Positions 1 through 8,667 of a stretch of 64,000 nucleotides of DNA are shown in pieces (the first letter of the stretch is position 1; the number at the start of each line of letters is the position of its first letter). A program made the translations under genes and the position numbers. The notes beneath the pieces are model-generated. The model worked only from the letters and a program-made list of their open reading frames with translations, did not search any database and had not been told where the DNA came from. Source of the stretch: JAVVHH01 sp965199665 (GTDB taxonomy: Bacteria > Pseudomonadota > Alphaproteobacteria > Acetobacterales > Acetobacteraceae); contig OZ241208.1 of the NCBI GenBank assembly GCA_965199665.1, positions 868,001-932,000 on the forward strand, read 5' to 3'.

Positions 1-482
1 AACTCCTGCACGCGGGGCTCGTGGGAGACCGGCGGGAAGGGGTAGGCGCCGCCGGCCGGCGGCTCCAGCGGGTCCTCGCCGCGCTCGCCATGCACGGCGA
101 ACAGCGTCTCAGCCTCGTCGTAGAACGGCGCGAAGTCCCGGTATTTGAGCGGCCAGGCCGGCGACACGCCGTCCTTGTGCTGGACCTCGTCGAAATCGCG
201 TTCGCGCAGGCGGAACAGTGCGGCGCCATAGACCTTGGAGTTGCCGCCGACGAAATAATGCAGGCCAGGATGGAAGGTCTCGCCGTGCTTGCCGTACCAG
301 GTCTCCTTCGCCTGATAGCGGCCTTCGACGAAGACGACCTCGCTGTTCCAGTTGTCGGTCGACCGCGGCAGATAGTCGCCGCGCTCGATCAGGAGGATCT
401 TCTTGCCAGTCGGTGCCAGCCGGTGTGCCAGCGACGCGCCGCCCGGGCCGCTGCCGATGACGATCAGGTCGTAATGCTCCAT
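1..482 (-). CDS. GMC family oxidoreductase, N-terminal part (runs off window start)
   Basis: FAD-dependent glucose-methanol-choline type oxidoreductase, oxidising an alcohol or sugar. Read on the minus strand from ATG at 482, the protein begins MEHYDLIVIGSGPGG, a classic dinucleotide-binding beta-alpha-beta fold with GSGPGG at about residues 11-16, followed by LIERGDYLPR at the ribose-binding acidic position. A GLHYFVGGNSKVYG segment matches the GMC loop that packs on the FAD. Only about 160 residues are inside the window; the family is usually 500-600 residues, so the substrate domain and C-terminal His/Asn pair lie beyond position 1. It is divergent from the PLP decarboxylase, with about 120 bases between them. 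Substrate not predictable. Family assignment is firm. Confidence 0.88.
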   Translation of the reverse strand, partial: MEHYDLIVIGSGPGGASLAHRLAPTGKKILLIERGDYLPRSTDNWNSEVVFVEGRYQAKETWYGKHGETFHPGLHYFVGGNSKVYGAALFRLRERDFDEVQHKDGVSPAWPLKYRDFAPFYDEAETLFAVHGERGEDPLEPPAGGAYPFPPVSHEPRVQE

Positions 483-600
483 GCGTCACTCCAGCTCACC
501 TTCGCGTTAAGACGCCCACACGCCCGGCGGGTTGCGCACCCCTGCCTCATGAACACGCCCTCTTGGTGCAGTGCCACATTGCCCCCATTCTTCCATGTAC

Positions 601-2832
601 ATGGACACACCTGCCGTTCTGCCGCCCAGCCCCGCCGAGGGCGCCTCGCCGGCGCTCACCCCCCGTCGCACCCGCGCCCGCGCGGCCTGGGACAAGGAGC
701 TGCACGCGCCGCTTTCGCTCGACGGGACCGGCGTCGGGGCGCCCGAAGCCTGGTTCCTCGGCCCGCGGGCGGAGAATGCCGGCGTCCTGGTCGAGCTCAT
801 CGTGGCCTCCATCAGCAGCCACGCCGAGTCCCGCCGCGCCTTCCACCCGGAGGACCCGAGCCACCTGACGCCCGCCGTGCGCGCCTCGTCCGACTACCTG
901 CTCGGGATCGACCGGCTGCGCACCGAGACCCACAACCTGCTGGACAAGTTGCGCCTGTCCGCGCCGTTCGCCAGCATGCGCTACCAGGGTCACATGCTGT
1001 GGGACCTCGCCCTACCGGCGACGATCGGCCAATTCGCGGCCGGGCTCTACAACCAGAACAACGTCGCCGCCGAGGCCTCGCCGGTGACCACCCGGTTGGA
1101 GGTCGAGGTCGGCAACGACCTGTGCCGGATGCTGGGCTACCAGACGTCAGCCAATCCGGAGACCAAGACCCCCGCCACCATGGCCTGGGGGCACATCACC
1201 AGCGGCGGCACGGTGGCCAACATCGAGGCGCTGTGGGCCGCGCGGAACCTCAAATACGCCGGCGTCGCCCTGCGCGCGGCCATCCGCGAGGTGCCGGTGC
1301 TGGCGCCAGCGCGAACGTTGGAGGTGCCGCTCTGGGGCGGCCAGCGCGCGCGGTTGGTCGATCTCGACACCTGGACGCTGCTGAACCTGGATCTCGACGT
1401 GCTGGCCGGGTTGCCGACGGCGCTGGCGGCACTCGGCATCGCGCCGGAAACGCTGACGGAGGCGCTGGGCGGCTACTCGCTGCAGAATGTCGGCCTGATC
1501 GGCTTCTACCGCAGCTACATGACCGACCTGGCCGAGCCGCCGGTGTTCCTGGCCGCCGCCACCGGGCATTATTCCTGGCCCAAGGCCGCCACCCTGCTCG
1601 GTCTCGGCCAGAACGGGGTGTTGGTGCAGCGGGTCGACACGGATGCCCGGCTCGACCTCGAACACGTGGAGACCACGCTGGGGAGCCTGCTGCGCCGCCG
1701 GGTCCCGGTGCTGGGTGTGGTCGCCGTGATCGGCAGCACGGAGGAAAGCGCGGTCGATCCGCTGGTCGGGCTGTTGGCCATGCGCGACCGTTTTCGCGCT
1801 CAGGGGCTGAATTACGCCATCCATGCCGATGCGGCCTGGGGCGGCTATTTCCGCGCCATGCTGCGCGACGGCGACGGTCCGTGCGAGGCCGACAACATCC
1901 CGACCTTCACCATGAGCGACTACGTCCGCGCGCAATACGAGGCGCTCGGCCAGGCCGACAGCATCACGGTCGACCCGCACAAGGGCGGCTACATCCCGTA
2001 TCCAGCCGGCGCCCTGTGTTACCGGAACTCGGCCTTCCGCGATGCCGTGTCGCTGCGGGCCCCCGTGGTGTTCCACAGCCAGACCGAACCCACCGTCGGC
2101 ATCTACGGCGTTGAAGGCTCCAAGCCCGGCTCCGCCGCCGCCGCCGTCTGGCTCGCCCACCGCGTCATCCGGCCGGATCGCAGCGGCTATGGCCGCATCC
2201 TCGGCCAATGCATGTGGACCTCCAAGCGCCTGTTCTGCCGGCTGGCGACGTTCAAGGACCCGCGGTTCGGCATCACCATGTTTAACCGGACACCCGCCGA
2301 GCGCCGTCGCGCCGGCACCCGCGCCCTGGCCGCCGAGCGCGCCATGCTCCGCCGCTTCACCGAGCTGAACAACGTGGAGCTCGAAGCCCTACTGCAGAGC
2401 GACAAGGCGGCACGCGAACTGTTCAGCCAGATCGGCTCCGACCAGGTCATTCTCGCCTTCGCGCTCAACCCGCGCCTGCCGGACGGCTCCGCCAACCCGG
2501 ACCTGGCGCGCGCCAACGCGTTGAACGAGCGCGTCTTTACCCGCTGCAGCGTCATCGAGCCGATGGCCGACCTCAATGCGCTGGAACTGATCCTCACCTC
2601 CTCCCGCTTCGACCCGGCCATCTATGGCCAGCGCTTCGTGGACAGCTTCACCCGCCGCATGGGCGTCGTCGCCTCGCCACGCGAGCCGGTCGATTTCCTG
2701 ATCTCGACCACCATGGACCCCTGGACCACGGAGGCCGACGGCGTCGATTTCCTCGCCGTCATCGAGGACGCGCTACGCCGCTCCGCCCATCGCGCGCTGG
2801 ACGAGCTTGCATTCACGAGTTCGGCTACCTGA
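601..2832 (+). CDS. Pyridoxal-dependent decarboxylase (glutamate/tyrosine decarboxylase-like), long form
   Basis: Group II PLP-dependent amino-acid decarboxylase of the glutamate/tyrosine decarboxylase fold, cytoplasmic. Key motifs with the start at 601: TSGGTVANIEALWAARN (cofactor phosphate region), HADAAWGGYF with H408 and D410 contacting the pyridine ring, and DPHKGG with K461 as the Schiff-base lysine. At about 743 residues it is much longer than the 450-500 of typical bacterial GadB-type enzymes and nearer the tyrosine-decarboxylase-like long forms. The extra length is mostly C-terminal. ATG at 601 is chosen because residues before it (GTG at 571) look non-family; ATG at 595 is equally possible and no strong Shine-Dalgarno site is visible. 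Substrate unknown. Confidence 0.9.
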   Translation: MDTPAVLPPSPAEGASPALTPRRTRARAAWDKELHAPLSLDGTGVGAPEAWFLGPRAENAGVLVELIVASISSHAESRRAFHPEDPSHLTPAVRASSDYLLGIDRLRTETHNLLDKLRLSAPFASMRYQGHMLWDLALPATIGQFAAGLYNQNNVAAEASPVTTRLEVEVGNDLCRMLGYQTSANPETKTPATMAWGHITSGGTVANIEALWAARNLKYAGVALRAAIREVPVLAPARTLEVPLWGGQRARLVDLDTWTLLNLDLDVLAGLPTALAALGIAPETLTEALGGYSLQNVGLIGFYRSYMTDLAEPPVFLAAATGHYSWPKAATLLGLGQNGVLVQRVDTDARLDLEHVETTLGSLLRRRVPVLGVVAVIGSTEESAVDPLVGLLAMRDRFRAQGLNYAIHADAAWGGYFRAMLRDGDGPCEADNIPTFTMSDYVRAQYEALGQADSITVDPHKGGYIPYPAGALCYRNSAFRDAVSLRAPVVFHSQTEPTVGIYGVEGSKPGSAAAAVWLAHRVIRPDRSGYGRILGQCMWTSKRLFCRLATFKDPRFGITMFNRTPAERRRAGTRALAAERAMLRRFTELNNVELEALLQSDKAARELFSQIGSDQVILAFALNPRLPDGSANPDLARANALNERVFTRCSVIEPMADLNALELILTSSRFDPAIYGQRFVDSFTRRMGVVASPREPVDFLISTTMDPWTTEADGVDFLAVIEDALRRSAHRALDELAFTSSAT

Positions 2833-2911
2833 GAGCAGGGAGCCCGAACGCGGCAGGTTCGCGCGTCGGCTGACTCTGATGGTCCGCGAATATTCCGTTC
2901 GACGTTGGCAG

Positions 2912-4429
2912 CTACCGAGGAACTAAAACTGCGAAATTTGTTGCCCGAAAGGCGACTTGATAGTTTGCGAGCAAAACCCGCATCGTCGCGGCGGTGAAGC
3001 GCAGCCTTTCTCCCTCCGCCAGTTGGAAACTCGGGTCATCTTCGCCGATTTCCACGACCCCAAAACGTCGATTGCTGAAATCGTCGGTGATTTGTGCTTC
3101 GCTCAAGCGTCCGACCGCAATCTGATCTTTGACGTAGTAGGGATCGAACACGAAGGGCTTGCCAGCCTGGAAACACATCAGCAGGCTTTCGCACAGAGCC
3201 GGTCCTTGCGTATTCCGGATGATCTCCACGCCAGCCGCGTAATCGTTCACGCGTCGGGCAAGACGTTCCCGACGTCCGATGGCTGCGTACAGTTCGGTAG
3301 GAGCCCAGGTCAGGACCGAACCGAGCGCGATGAACGTGGTAATGACGACGACTATACTGCCATGGGGGCTGCGCGCGAAAACACGACGCGCGATGTCGAT
3401 GGAGGCGACGCTGACGACCGCCAGTGCAGCAATCGTTTCAAAGAAGATGTTGTTGACGACTCCGTTGCCAAAAACCAACGCGATGTCGACAGCCAAAGCG
3501 CAGAAGAGGCACAGGCCAGGAAAATAAAGGCGGGCATTCCGTCTCGACAAGACACCCGCGATCGATATCAGCACAGGTGCATAGACGACGCCAAGAAATC
3601 CAAAGCTTTCGGCAATTCCATTCGTACGATCGAACAATCTTGGCGACAGAAGATGCGCGAGGAAAAACGGACCGTCGACTGTCACGACGAGGCTGTACCA
3701 AGCGGCGGAGACGGCGGCTCCCGTCGCGAGAAAAATGGCAAGGACACGCCAACGTCGCCCGAAGATCAACCAGATGACGGCGGCTACGGGGAATCCCAGC
3801 ATGGCGTTCTTCACGAACAACGCCGTCGCAAACGCCGCCGCCGCCGCGCAGACCCAGCCCTCACGGTCTTCGGATCGCAACAGCGCAGCCAAGCCCAAGG
3901 TGGACAGAGCCAAGGCGAGGAAATGTGGATCGTTCGTCCCGATCCGCCCCGACGTTATCAATGACATCCATAGCAGAAGAGACAACGCTGCCAGCCACCC
4001 TGCACTGGTCGACGATGTCACTCTTTGAGTGGCAACACCCACGTTTGCCGCCGACCAGAACAGGCAGAACACGCCGAGCAGACGTCCGGCACGGGTTACG
4101 TCGCCTCCCGTCAGCTGACTAAACAAAGCAACTAGGTGAAAGGAGATCGGAGGATAATTGGTGATCGTGCGGTTTGGACCACTCTCATAAAGAGCGTGGC
4201 CGGTACGAGCGGCATCTGCCCAATACGTGTTCCAACCTTCACTGTAATTGAACGATAGCGAGGTGGCGATGTGAGATAGCGGGTAGAAGAACAGCAGCGC
4301 TGTCACGCCAACTAGCGCGACGATCAGGAGTGGCCACGCCCTTTCAGCCGCCAATGTCCGATCAGTCGAGTCCGGTCGAAACGTCTTCGCGTCAGACGTT
4401 TTTCTCTCGCTTGATCGAGCTTCCACCAT
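2912..4429 (-). CDS. GT39/ArnT-like polytopic membrane protein (putative glycosyltransferase)
   Basis: A 505-residue integral membrane protein. After a charged cytoplasmic N-terminus of about 30 residues there are roughly nine to eleven hydrophobic segments, the first being LLIVALVGVTALLFFYPL. A first periplasmic loop with FNYSEGWNTYWADA and a TNYPPISFHLVAL motif resembles the acidic-loop and YPP region of lipid-phosphate-sugar glycosyltransferases (GT39/GT83, DUF2029-like). By family analogy it would transfer a sugar from a polyprenyl carrier to an envelope acceptor; this is inference. It stands alone on the minus strand between the decarboxylase and the next lipoprotein, with no cell-wall cluster around it. 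Start ATG at 4429 is the only good choice. Confidence 0.7.
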   Translation of the reverse strand: MVEARSSERKTSDAKTFRPDSTDRTLAAERAWPLLIVALVGVTALLFFYPLSHIATSLSFNYSEGWNTYWADAARTGHALYESGPNRTITNYPPISFHLVALFSQLTGGDVTRAGRLLGVFCLFWSAANVGVATQRVTSSTSAGWLAALSLLLWMSLITSGRIGTNDPHFLALALSTLGLAALLRSEDREGWVCAAAAAFATALFVKNAMLGFPVAAVIWLIFGRRWRVLAIFLATGAAVSAAWYSLVVTVDGPFFLAHLLSPRLFDRTNGIAESFGFLGVVYAPVLISIAGVLSRRNARLYFPGLCLFCALAVDIALVFGNGVVNNIFFETIAALAVVSVASIDIARRVFARSPHGSIVVVITTFIALGSVLTWAPTELYAAIGRRERLARRVNDYAAGVEIIRNTQGPALCESLLMCFQAGKPFVFDPYYVKDQIAVGRLSEAQITDDFSNRRFGVVEIGEDDPSFQLAEGERLRFTAATMRVLLANYQVAFRATNFAVLVPR

Positions 4430-4543
4430 GTTCCGGCCGGTATCAGAGAGAGCCGATCACGACAAGCGGATCAGACCCAGGAGTACGATGCTCGGTGCGC
4501 CACGTGAATGGACCGAGCACTCTTCAGCGGCGGCGGTCCCTAC

Positions 4544-5212
4544 TCAGGGCGCCGGCACGATCGCGGTAGGGACCAATGGGTCGTCGATGACCGGGCGGCC
4601 CGCGATGTGCTGATAGGTCGCGTAGATCAGCATGCCGCTCGCCATGTCCTTCCAGACGGTCGCGACGGACCGGTAGCTGTTGCCGTTGAAGCCCTCGCGG
4701 TAATGCGAGATCTTCAGCGCGTCGTAGTCGCGCCCGAGCAGGTTGATCCGCTCCAATCCCTCGTTGCGGATCAGGTCGTGGAATTGCGGGCCGGGCGACA
4801 TGTCCACGTCGAAGCCTTCCACCGCGCCGGTGCCGTTCTGCATGATGCGGGTCAGCGCCGGGTACGCCTGCTCGACGCCCGGCCACACCGTCAGCCAGAT
4901 ACCATACCAGCCCTCGACCACGTCGCCGCCCACGCGAATGCGGCACAGGGCGGGCTGTCCCGGCGCACTGCCGAGGTAGTCGAAGGTAGGCCCGCCCTTC
5001 TGCTCCACCCGGCTCCCGGTGGCCGGGCAGGCGCGCGGGCTGACCGGGCCAGTCACCGCCGTCGTGTTGCTGCCCACGATCAGCGGCGGGTAGTTCCGCG
5101 CCGCCTGTTGCAGGGTGGTCGGACCACCCGGCGGCGGCGCCGCGCAGCCGACCAGCCCAACCAACACCAGCACTATCGAAGCCCGCATGAACAAACCCGC
5201 CCGATGAACCAT
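4544..5212 (-). CDS. Putative lipoprotein of unknown function
   Basis: Predicted outer-membrane or periplasmic lipoprotein of about 220 residues. The N-terminus MRASIVLVLVGLVGCAAP is a textbook lipoprotein signal with lipobox LVGC. The mature part is about 190 residues, rich in aromatic residues, and contains two further cysteines (near RACPATG and ALCRIRV) that could form a disulphide. I do not recognise a named domain. The open frame continues upstream to 6097 antisense to the metallohydrolase; that extension is not coding, so I place the start at 5212 (MVHRAG...), with 5188 (MRAS...) as a good alternative. Divergent from the downstream metallo-beta-lactamase-fold gene. Confidence 0.7.
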   Translation of the reverse strand: MVHRAGLFMRASIVLVLVGLVGCAAPPPGGPTTLQQAARNYPPLIVGSNTTAVTGPVSPRACPATGSRVEQKGGPTFDYLGSAPGQPALCRIRVGGDVVEGWYGIWLTVWPGVEQAYPALTRIMQNGTGAVEGFDVDMSPGPQFHDLIRNEGLERINLLGRDYDALKISHYREGFNGNSYRSVATVWKDMASGMLIYATYQHIAGRPVIDDPLVPTAIVPAP

Positions 5213-5320
5213 TGGTGACACCATGGCAGAACTCGCGGGACGCGATAAGCGCGGGGCATCCATTCGGGCACCGGAGCCAGTCTGCCGCGTTACCCTCTCC
5301 CACAACGGAGGAACCCGCGC

Positions 5321-6202
5321 ATGAACGACGCCGCCACGCCCCAAGCTCCCGGCTTCTACCGCTACCGCGTGGGCGACTTCCACGCCGTCGCGCTCAACGA
5401 GGGAATGGTCATGCGCGACCGGCCCGCCGGCTTCGTACCGAACGCCGACGATGCCGCCGTGGCCGCCGCCTTCGCCGAAGCCGGCATGGCCGCCGACAAG
5501 CTGACCCTCACCTTCAATCCGCTCGCCATCCAGACCCCGTCGGGCACCGTGCTGATCGATACCGGCTTCGGCGAGGGCGGTCCGCCGAGCGCCGGCCGCC
5601 TCATCGCCAACCTGCGCGCCGCCGGCATCGCGCCGGAGGACGTCTCCACGGTGATCATCAGCCACTTCCACGGCGACCACATCATGGGCCTTCGCCGCGC
5701 CGACGGCACCCCGATGTATCCCAACGCCAAACTGATGGTGCCCCGGCCCGAGTGCGACTATTGGCTCGACCAAGCCAAGGCCGACGCCGCACCGGAGGCC
5801 GCCCGCGGCAATTTCGAGCTCGCCCGCAAGATCCTGGACGGGCTGGACCTGCAGCGCTTCGAGTGGGGCGACGAAATCCTGCCGGGCTTCACCGCCGTGC
5901 AGGCGGACGGTCACACGCCCGGCATGTCGGCCATCGAGATCGTGTCCGGCGACAGCAAGCTGCTCTACGTCGCCGACATCACCAACAACCCGTTGGTCTT
6001 CGCCCGGCACGCGGACTGGCAGGCCATGTTCGACGTCGACCCGGCCCGCACGATCGAGACCCGGCGCCGCCTTCTCGACCGCGCCGCGGCCGAGCATCTA
6101 CGGCTGCACTTCTACCACGCCCCGTTCCCGGCCACCGCGTACGTGGCCAAGAACGGCAACGGTTACGAGTACCTCCCCGCCCCCTGGCAGCCGGACGCCT
6201 GA
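5321..6202 (+). CDS. MBL-fold metallo-hydrolase
   Basis: A 293-residue metallo-beta-lactamase-fold hydrolase. The metal motif SHFHGDH is present (H115, H117, D119, H120), a downstream histidine lies in VQADGHTPGMS, and a third metal ligand region is YVADITNNPLV. This set is typical of the lactonase/AttM-like and general hydrolase branch, which opens lactones or hydrolyses thioesters or phosphoesters using two zinc or iron ions. No signal peptide, so cytoplasmic. A strong GGAGG Shine-Dalgarno site sits eight to ten bases before ATG 5321. An acyl-homoserine-lactone role is possible but cannot be told from sequence alone. Confidence 0.88.
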   Translation: MNDAATPQAPGFYRYRVGDFHAVALNEGMVMRDRPAGFVPNADDAAVAAAFAEAGMAADKLTLTFNPLAIQTPSGTVLIDTGFGEGGPPSAGRLIANLRAAGIAPEDVSTVIISHFHGDHIMGLRRADGTPMYPNAKLMVPRPECDYWLDQAKADAAPEAARGNFELARKILDGLDLQRFEWGDEILPGFTAVQADGHTPGMSAIEIVSGDSKLLYVADITNNPLVFARHADWQAMFDVDPARTIETRRRLLDRAAAEHLRLHFYHAPFPATAYVAKNGNGYEYLPAPWQPDA

Positions 6203-6204
6203 GC

Positions 6205-6462
6205 CTACGGCACCAGCCGGCACCCGCCTTCCGCCATCGGGCGGAAGGCTTGGGCGCCGGGAATGGTCGAGATCAACTTGTAGTCGTCCCACGGCCCCTT
6301 GGACTCCGCCGGGCTCTTGACCTGGAACAGGTGGAAATCGTGCAACCCGCGCCCGTCCGCCCGGAGCGAGCCTTTTCCGAGGGCGTCATCATCGGCGGGC
6401 AAAGTCTTCATCGCGGCCATGACCGGCGCCGCGGCCGTGGTCCCGGCCTGGGCCACCGCTTT
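6205..6462 (-). pseudogene. C-terminal remnant of a LivK-like branched-chain amino-acid ABC substrate-binding protein
   Basis: Minus-strand fragment of about 85 residues ending in a normal stop. It reads DGRGLHDFHLFQVKSP, KGPWDDYKLISTIPG and AFRPMAEGGCRL, the highly conserved C-terminal end of periplasmic binding proteins of the LivK/UrtA type (Peripla_BP_6). The family is usually about 400 residues, so three quarters of the gene, including the signal peptide, is missing. Homology stops abruptly near 6462, where the opposite strand begins a ParA-like fragment. A second, different LivK-like tail lies at the other end of the window (63240-63385). Confidence 0.75.
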
Positions 6463-6463
6463 G

Positions 6464-6538
6464 AGATACCGGGTCTGTTTGATCGATTGCGACAGCCAGG
6501 GCTCGACGACGTCGTTGTTCGGTTATGTGCCGGACCTC
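6464..6538 (+). pseudogene. ParA/RepA-like partition ATPase fragment
   Basis: About 25 codons on the plus strand reading YRVCLIDCDSQGSTTSLFGY. This matches the second conserved motif (A-prime, LLIDxDSQG-T-LG) of ParA/RepA plasmid-partition ATPases. The deviant Walker A lysine motif that should precede it and everything after the VPDL residues are absent. It is abutted by a LivK-like tail on the left and a possible ParB-like tail on the right. Short, so the call depends on one motif, but the motif is distinctive. Confidence 0.5.
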
Positions 6539-6547
6539 TCGAGGCGT

Positions 6548-6912
6548 TTGGGTCGACGCTGGTGATCGGCATTAGCCATGCGGCCAAGCTGGCCCCCCTG
6601 TTGCGCGCTCCGTTGACGCGCAAGATGGTCGAGGAATCGGCCTCGGTCATCGCGTCGGAACAGGCGCTTCGGCGATCGTCCAAGACCGCGCTGCTGAGCC
6701 CGGCCGAGGTGGTGACGAGATTGCTGGCCAAGCCGAAGACCAACGCCAGGCCGGCGCGACAGGCGAATGTGACGGATGGCCGCGGCCGGGTGCTCGTGTC
6801 AGGCGAGCGTGCGGCATCGGGCGCCATGACGATCAAGCTGACGGCGCCCGCGCAACGGAACAGGGACGCGGCCATGGAGGCGATCAGGCAGCTGCTTGAA
6901 AAGCTCGGCTAA
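6548..6912 (+). pseudogene. Possible ParB-like/replicon protein C-terminal remnant
   Basis: An open frame of about 120 codons with a natural stop at 6912, beginning around STLVIGISHAAKLAPLL and ending AMEAIRQLLEKLG. It is basic, alpha-helical in the first 80 residues, with a beta-like TIKLTAPAQ segment near the end. That composition and layout resemble the C-terminal part of plasmid ParB-type partition proteins, and the adjacent ParA-like scrap supports this. I see no start codon with a Shine-Dalgarno site. The assignment is tentative: the family motif for DNA binding is missing. Confidence 0.35.
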
Positions 6913-6939
6913 TCCGGCCGTACCATTTGCATCGGTGCG

Positions 6940-7515
6940 TCAGTGTTCGTCGAGGTTGGACCCGGCATACATGTCCGGTAGCGACAGAACGATACCGGGC
7001 GGGTCCAACGTAATGGCGCCGTCATGGTGCAACGTGGTGAGAAGGCCCGGGCCGGCCTGCCGGCTGTGCTGGACGACAAGGCGGCGGTCGGCGAAGACCA
7101 CGAGGTAGTGCCGGACCGACGGGAGCGCGAAATAGCTGTCGAGCTTCAGCCCGAGATCATGGCCTTCGCTGCTCGGGGAGACGACCTCGACGATCAGAAG
7201 CGGGGAGGGGACGACGAGATCGTCGCCATCGGGCCGGTCCCCGCAGGTGAGCAGCACGTCGGGTTGGAAGCGCCGAATGCCGGGCCCAGGGACCAGCGGC
7301 CCGTCAAGGATGGCCTCGCAGCCAAGTCCGCGGTCGCGAAGCGCGCGATCCAGGGCTTGCCAGGTGCGTGTCTTGATACGGGCATGGTCGACCCGCTCCG
7401 GCGCCATGGCGACGGGAAGACCGTCGTGAAGCTCCCAGCGGCCGTCTTGGCCCGACGCCCAGCGGTCGAAAGCCTCGACGCTGTCGAAACGAGGGGAGGG
7501 GTGCGGGCGGCTCAT
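6940..7515 (-). CDS. Uma2 family endonuclease-like protein
   Basis: A 191-residue Uma2 (DUF820) protein of the PD-(D/E)XK nuclease superfamily. Visible conserved positions: WELHDGLPV with the first acidic residue, PDVLL as the catalytic aspartate strand, LLIVEVVSPSS with the glutamate of the core, then DLGLKLDSYFALPSVRHYLVV with the lysine and helix. Length is typical. Uma2 genes are abundant in cyanobacteria and some alphaproteobacteria, commonly alone; their natural function is not settled. It stands alone here next to plasmid-like remnants. ATG at 7515 gives a full-length domain. Confidence 0.85.
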   Translation of the reverse strand: MSRPHPSPRFDSVEAFDRWASGQDGRWELHDGLPVAMAPERVDHARIKTRTWQALDRALRDRGLGCEAILDGPLVPGPGIRRFQPDVLLTCGDRPDGDDLVVPSPLLIVEVVSPSSEGHDLGLKLDSYFALPSVRHYLVVFADRRLVVQHSRQAGPGLLTTLHHDGAITLDPPGIVLSLPDMYAGSNLDEH

Positions 7516-7664
7516 GGACGGATGATACCCTCATGACACGGCAGGACAGCACCAATTCCTCGGGCGTCAAAGCCGCTCAAGAATTAGCTCGGCGCCGGTC
7601 TCAGCGTCGCCAAACACGCGATCACGTCCGCGCATTGCTGGTGGCCGACATGGCAGGCAAACGG

Positions 7665-8105
7665 TCAAGGACGGTGGTCATGGTTGTAGCCGCGTTCGCC
7701 CCGTGTCCAGTCGCTGCCGCACCGTAAGGAGTTAGGCAGTGTCTCAATCACCTCCCGCGGACCTTCCATGTCCCAATCCACGATGCAACACCCGCAGCCA
7801 CCTTGCTCCGACAGGTAGGTCAGGCGGTCCTGGTGGGTGCTCAGCCAAGCTTCCGCTTTCTCGACCTCACCAGGTTCGTTGACATCTGCAAGCAGCGTCA
7901 TGCGGATCAGCCTGCCCTCACCCTCCTTGATCGGGTCGCAGCCGTCCGGCTGGGAAACCAGTCCGGCCGCGGCTTGTCGGGATTTGAGATGACGCTCGCG
8001 CCAGTCGCGCACCAATATGATGGACACGGCCGAGGCCGCGACTAACGCGACAAACGTTTCCCCCAGGATTTCCGGCAGGCGCGGTGGGTCGAGCCACCAC
8101 GTCAT
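7665..8105 (-). CDS. Small membrane-anchored protein with a CGCC motif, unknown
   Basis: A 146-residue protein with one N-terminal hydrophobic segment (TFVALVAASAVSIILV, about residues 17-32), then an acidic soluble part. A GGCGCCIVDWDME segment near residue 103 holds three cysteines in a row of four positions, suggestive of metal binding or thiol chemistry. No family recognised. Codon usage and amino-acid composition of the 50-130 region look genuinely coding. No obvious Shine-Dalgarno site precedes ATG 8105. Confidence 0.5.
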   Translation of the reverse strand: MTWWLDPPRLPEILGETFVALVAASAVSIILVRDWRERHLKSRQAAAGLVSQPDGCDPIKEGEGRLIRMTLLADVNEPGEVEKAEAWLSTHQDRLTYLSEQGGCGCCIVDWDMEGPREVIETLPNSLRCGSDWTRGERGYNHDHRP

Positions 8106-8667
8106 CGCATAGCGATTGGATCATCAGAACACCCAGCTAACGATCTCCGGACTTGATCGGCCCAAGGGTAGGAAGATGATCGGTCGGCTTCGATGGTCAT
8201 GTCATCCACCTAGCTCAGGTCCAAGCCACGCCTTCGCAACGACAAACGATACCGAGCGGTTCGCCAGGGCGATCAAATTCGACAGGCCATCTCGGCCGAT
8301 CGGTGGTCTGACCGGCTGCGGGCGCGCAATGTCGATCAGGCTCCGGCGAGACATTTGGCAAGCCAGAGCCAGCCGACGTCCTCGATCGTAACGGCGTTCG
8401 CACCCGGCACCGCACCGATTGCCTGCTTTCTGATTCCGCGGCCCGCCCTTGCAAGTCATGCATCCAGGCAACGCCTGAGGCCAGTTTGTTGTCCCGATAA
8501 GACCGATGCTCGCGCAAGATACCGGCGACGATCCCGCGCCGGCAATCCTGGTCGCTCGGGTCTGGCAGGATCAGCGTGTTGCCCACGCCCGCTTGTAAAA
8601 ATAATTGGACTTATTGAACTCGCGTTGATTTACTCAACTCCAGGTTGAGCGATGCTGGAGACACTTC
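8106..8667. other. Intergenic region with nested inverted repeats before the RTX gene
   Basis: No gene that I can support; overlapping short frames on both strands give low-complexity arginine-rich products. The last 80 bases are relatively AT-rich and hold overlapping inverted repeats: GTTGA at 8624-8628 with TCAAC at 8634-8638, and CTCAAC at 8633-8638 with GTTGAG at 8644-8649. They sit 20-45 bases before the RTX start and could be an operator or leader hairpin. Confidence 0.4.

Noticed and set aside
21..2114. 697-codon open frame on plus over the GMC and decarboxylase genes
   Set aside because: Arginine/alanine-rich shadow frame typical of high-GC DNA; the real genes in other frames carry clear family motifs.
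1147..2208. 353-codon minus-strand frame inside the decarboxylase
   Set aside because: Antisense to PLP motifs, low-complexity histidine/glycine/aspartate product, no family.
5213..6097. N-terminal extension of the lipoprotein frame up to 6097
   Set aside because: Antisense to the metallohydrolase; would bury the lipoprotein signal in the middle of the protein.
8202..8586. Two overlapping minus-strand frames before the RTX gene
   Set aside because: No motif, no Shine-Dalgarno site, and the two frames compete; could be decayed sequence but not assignable.
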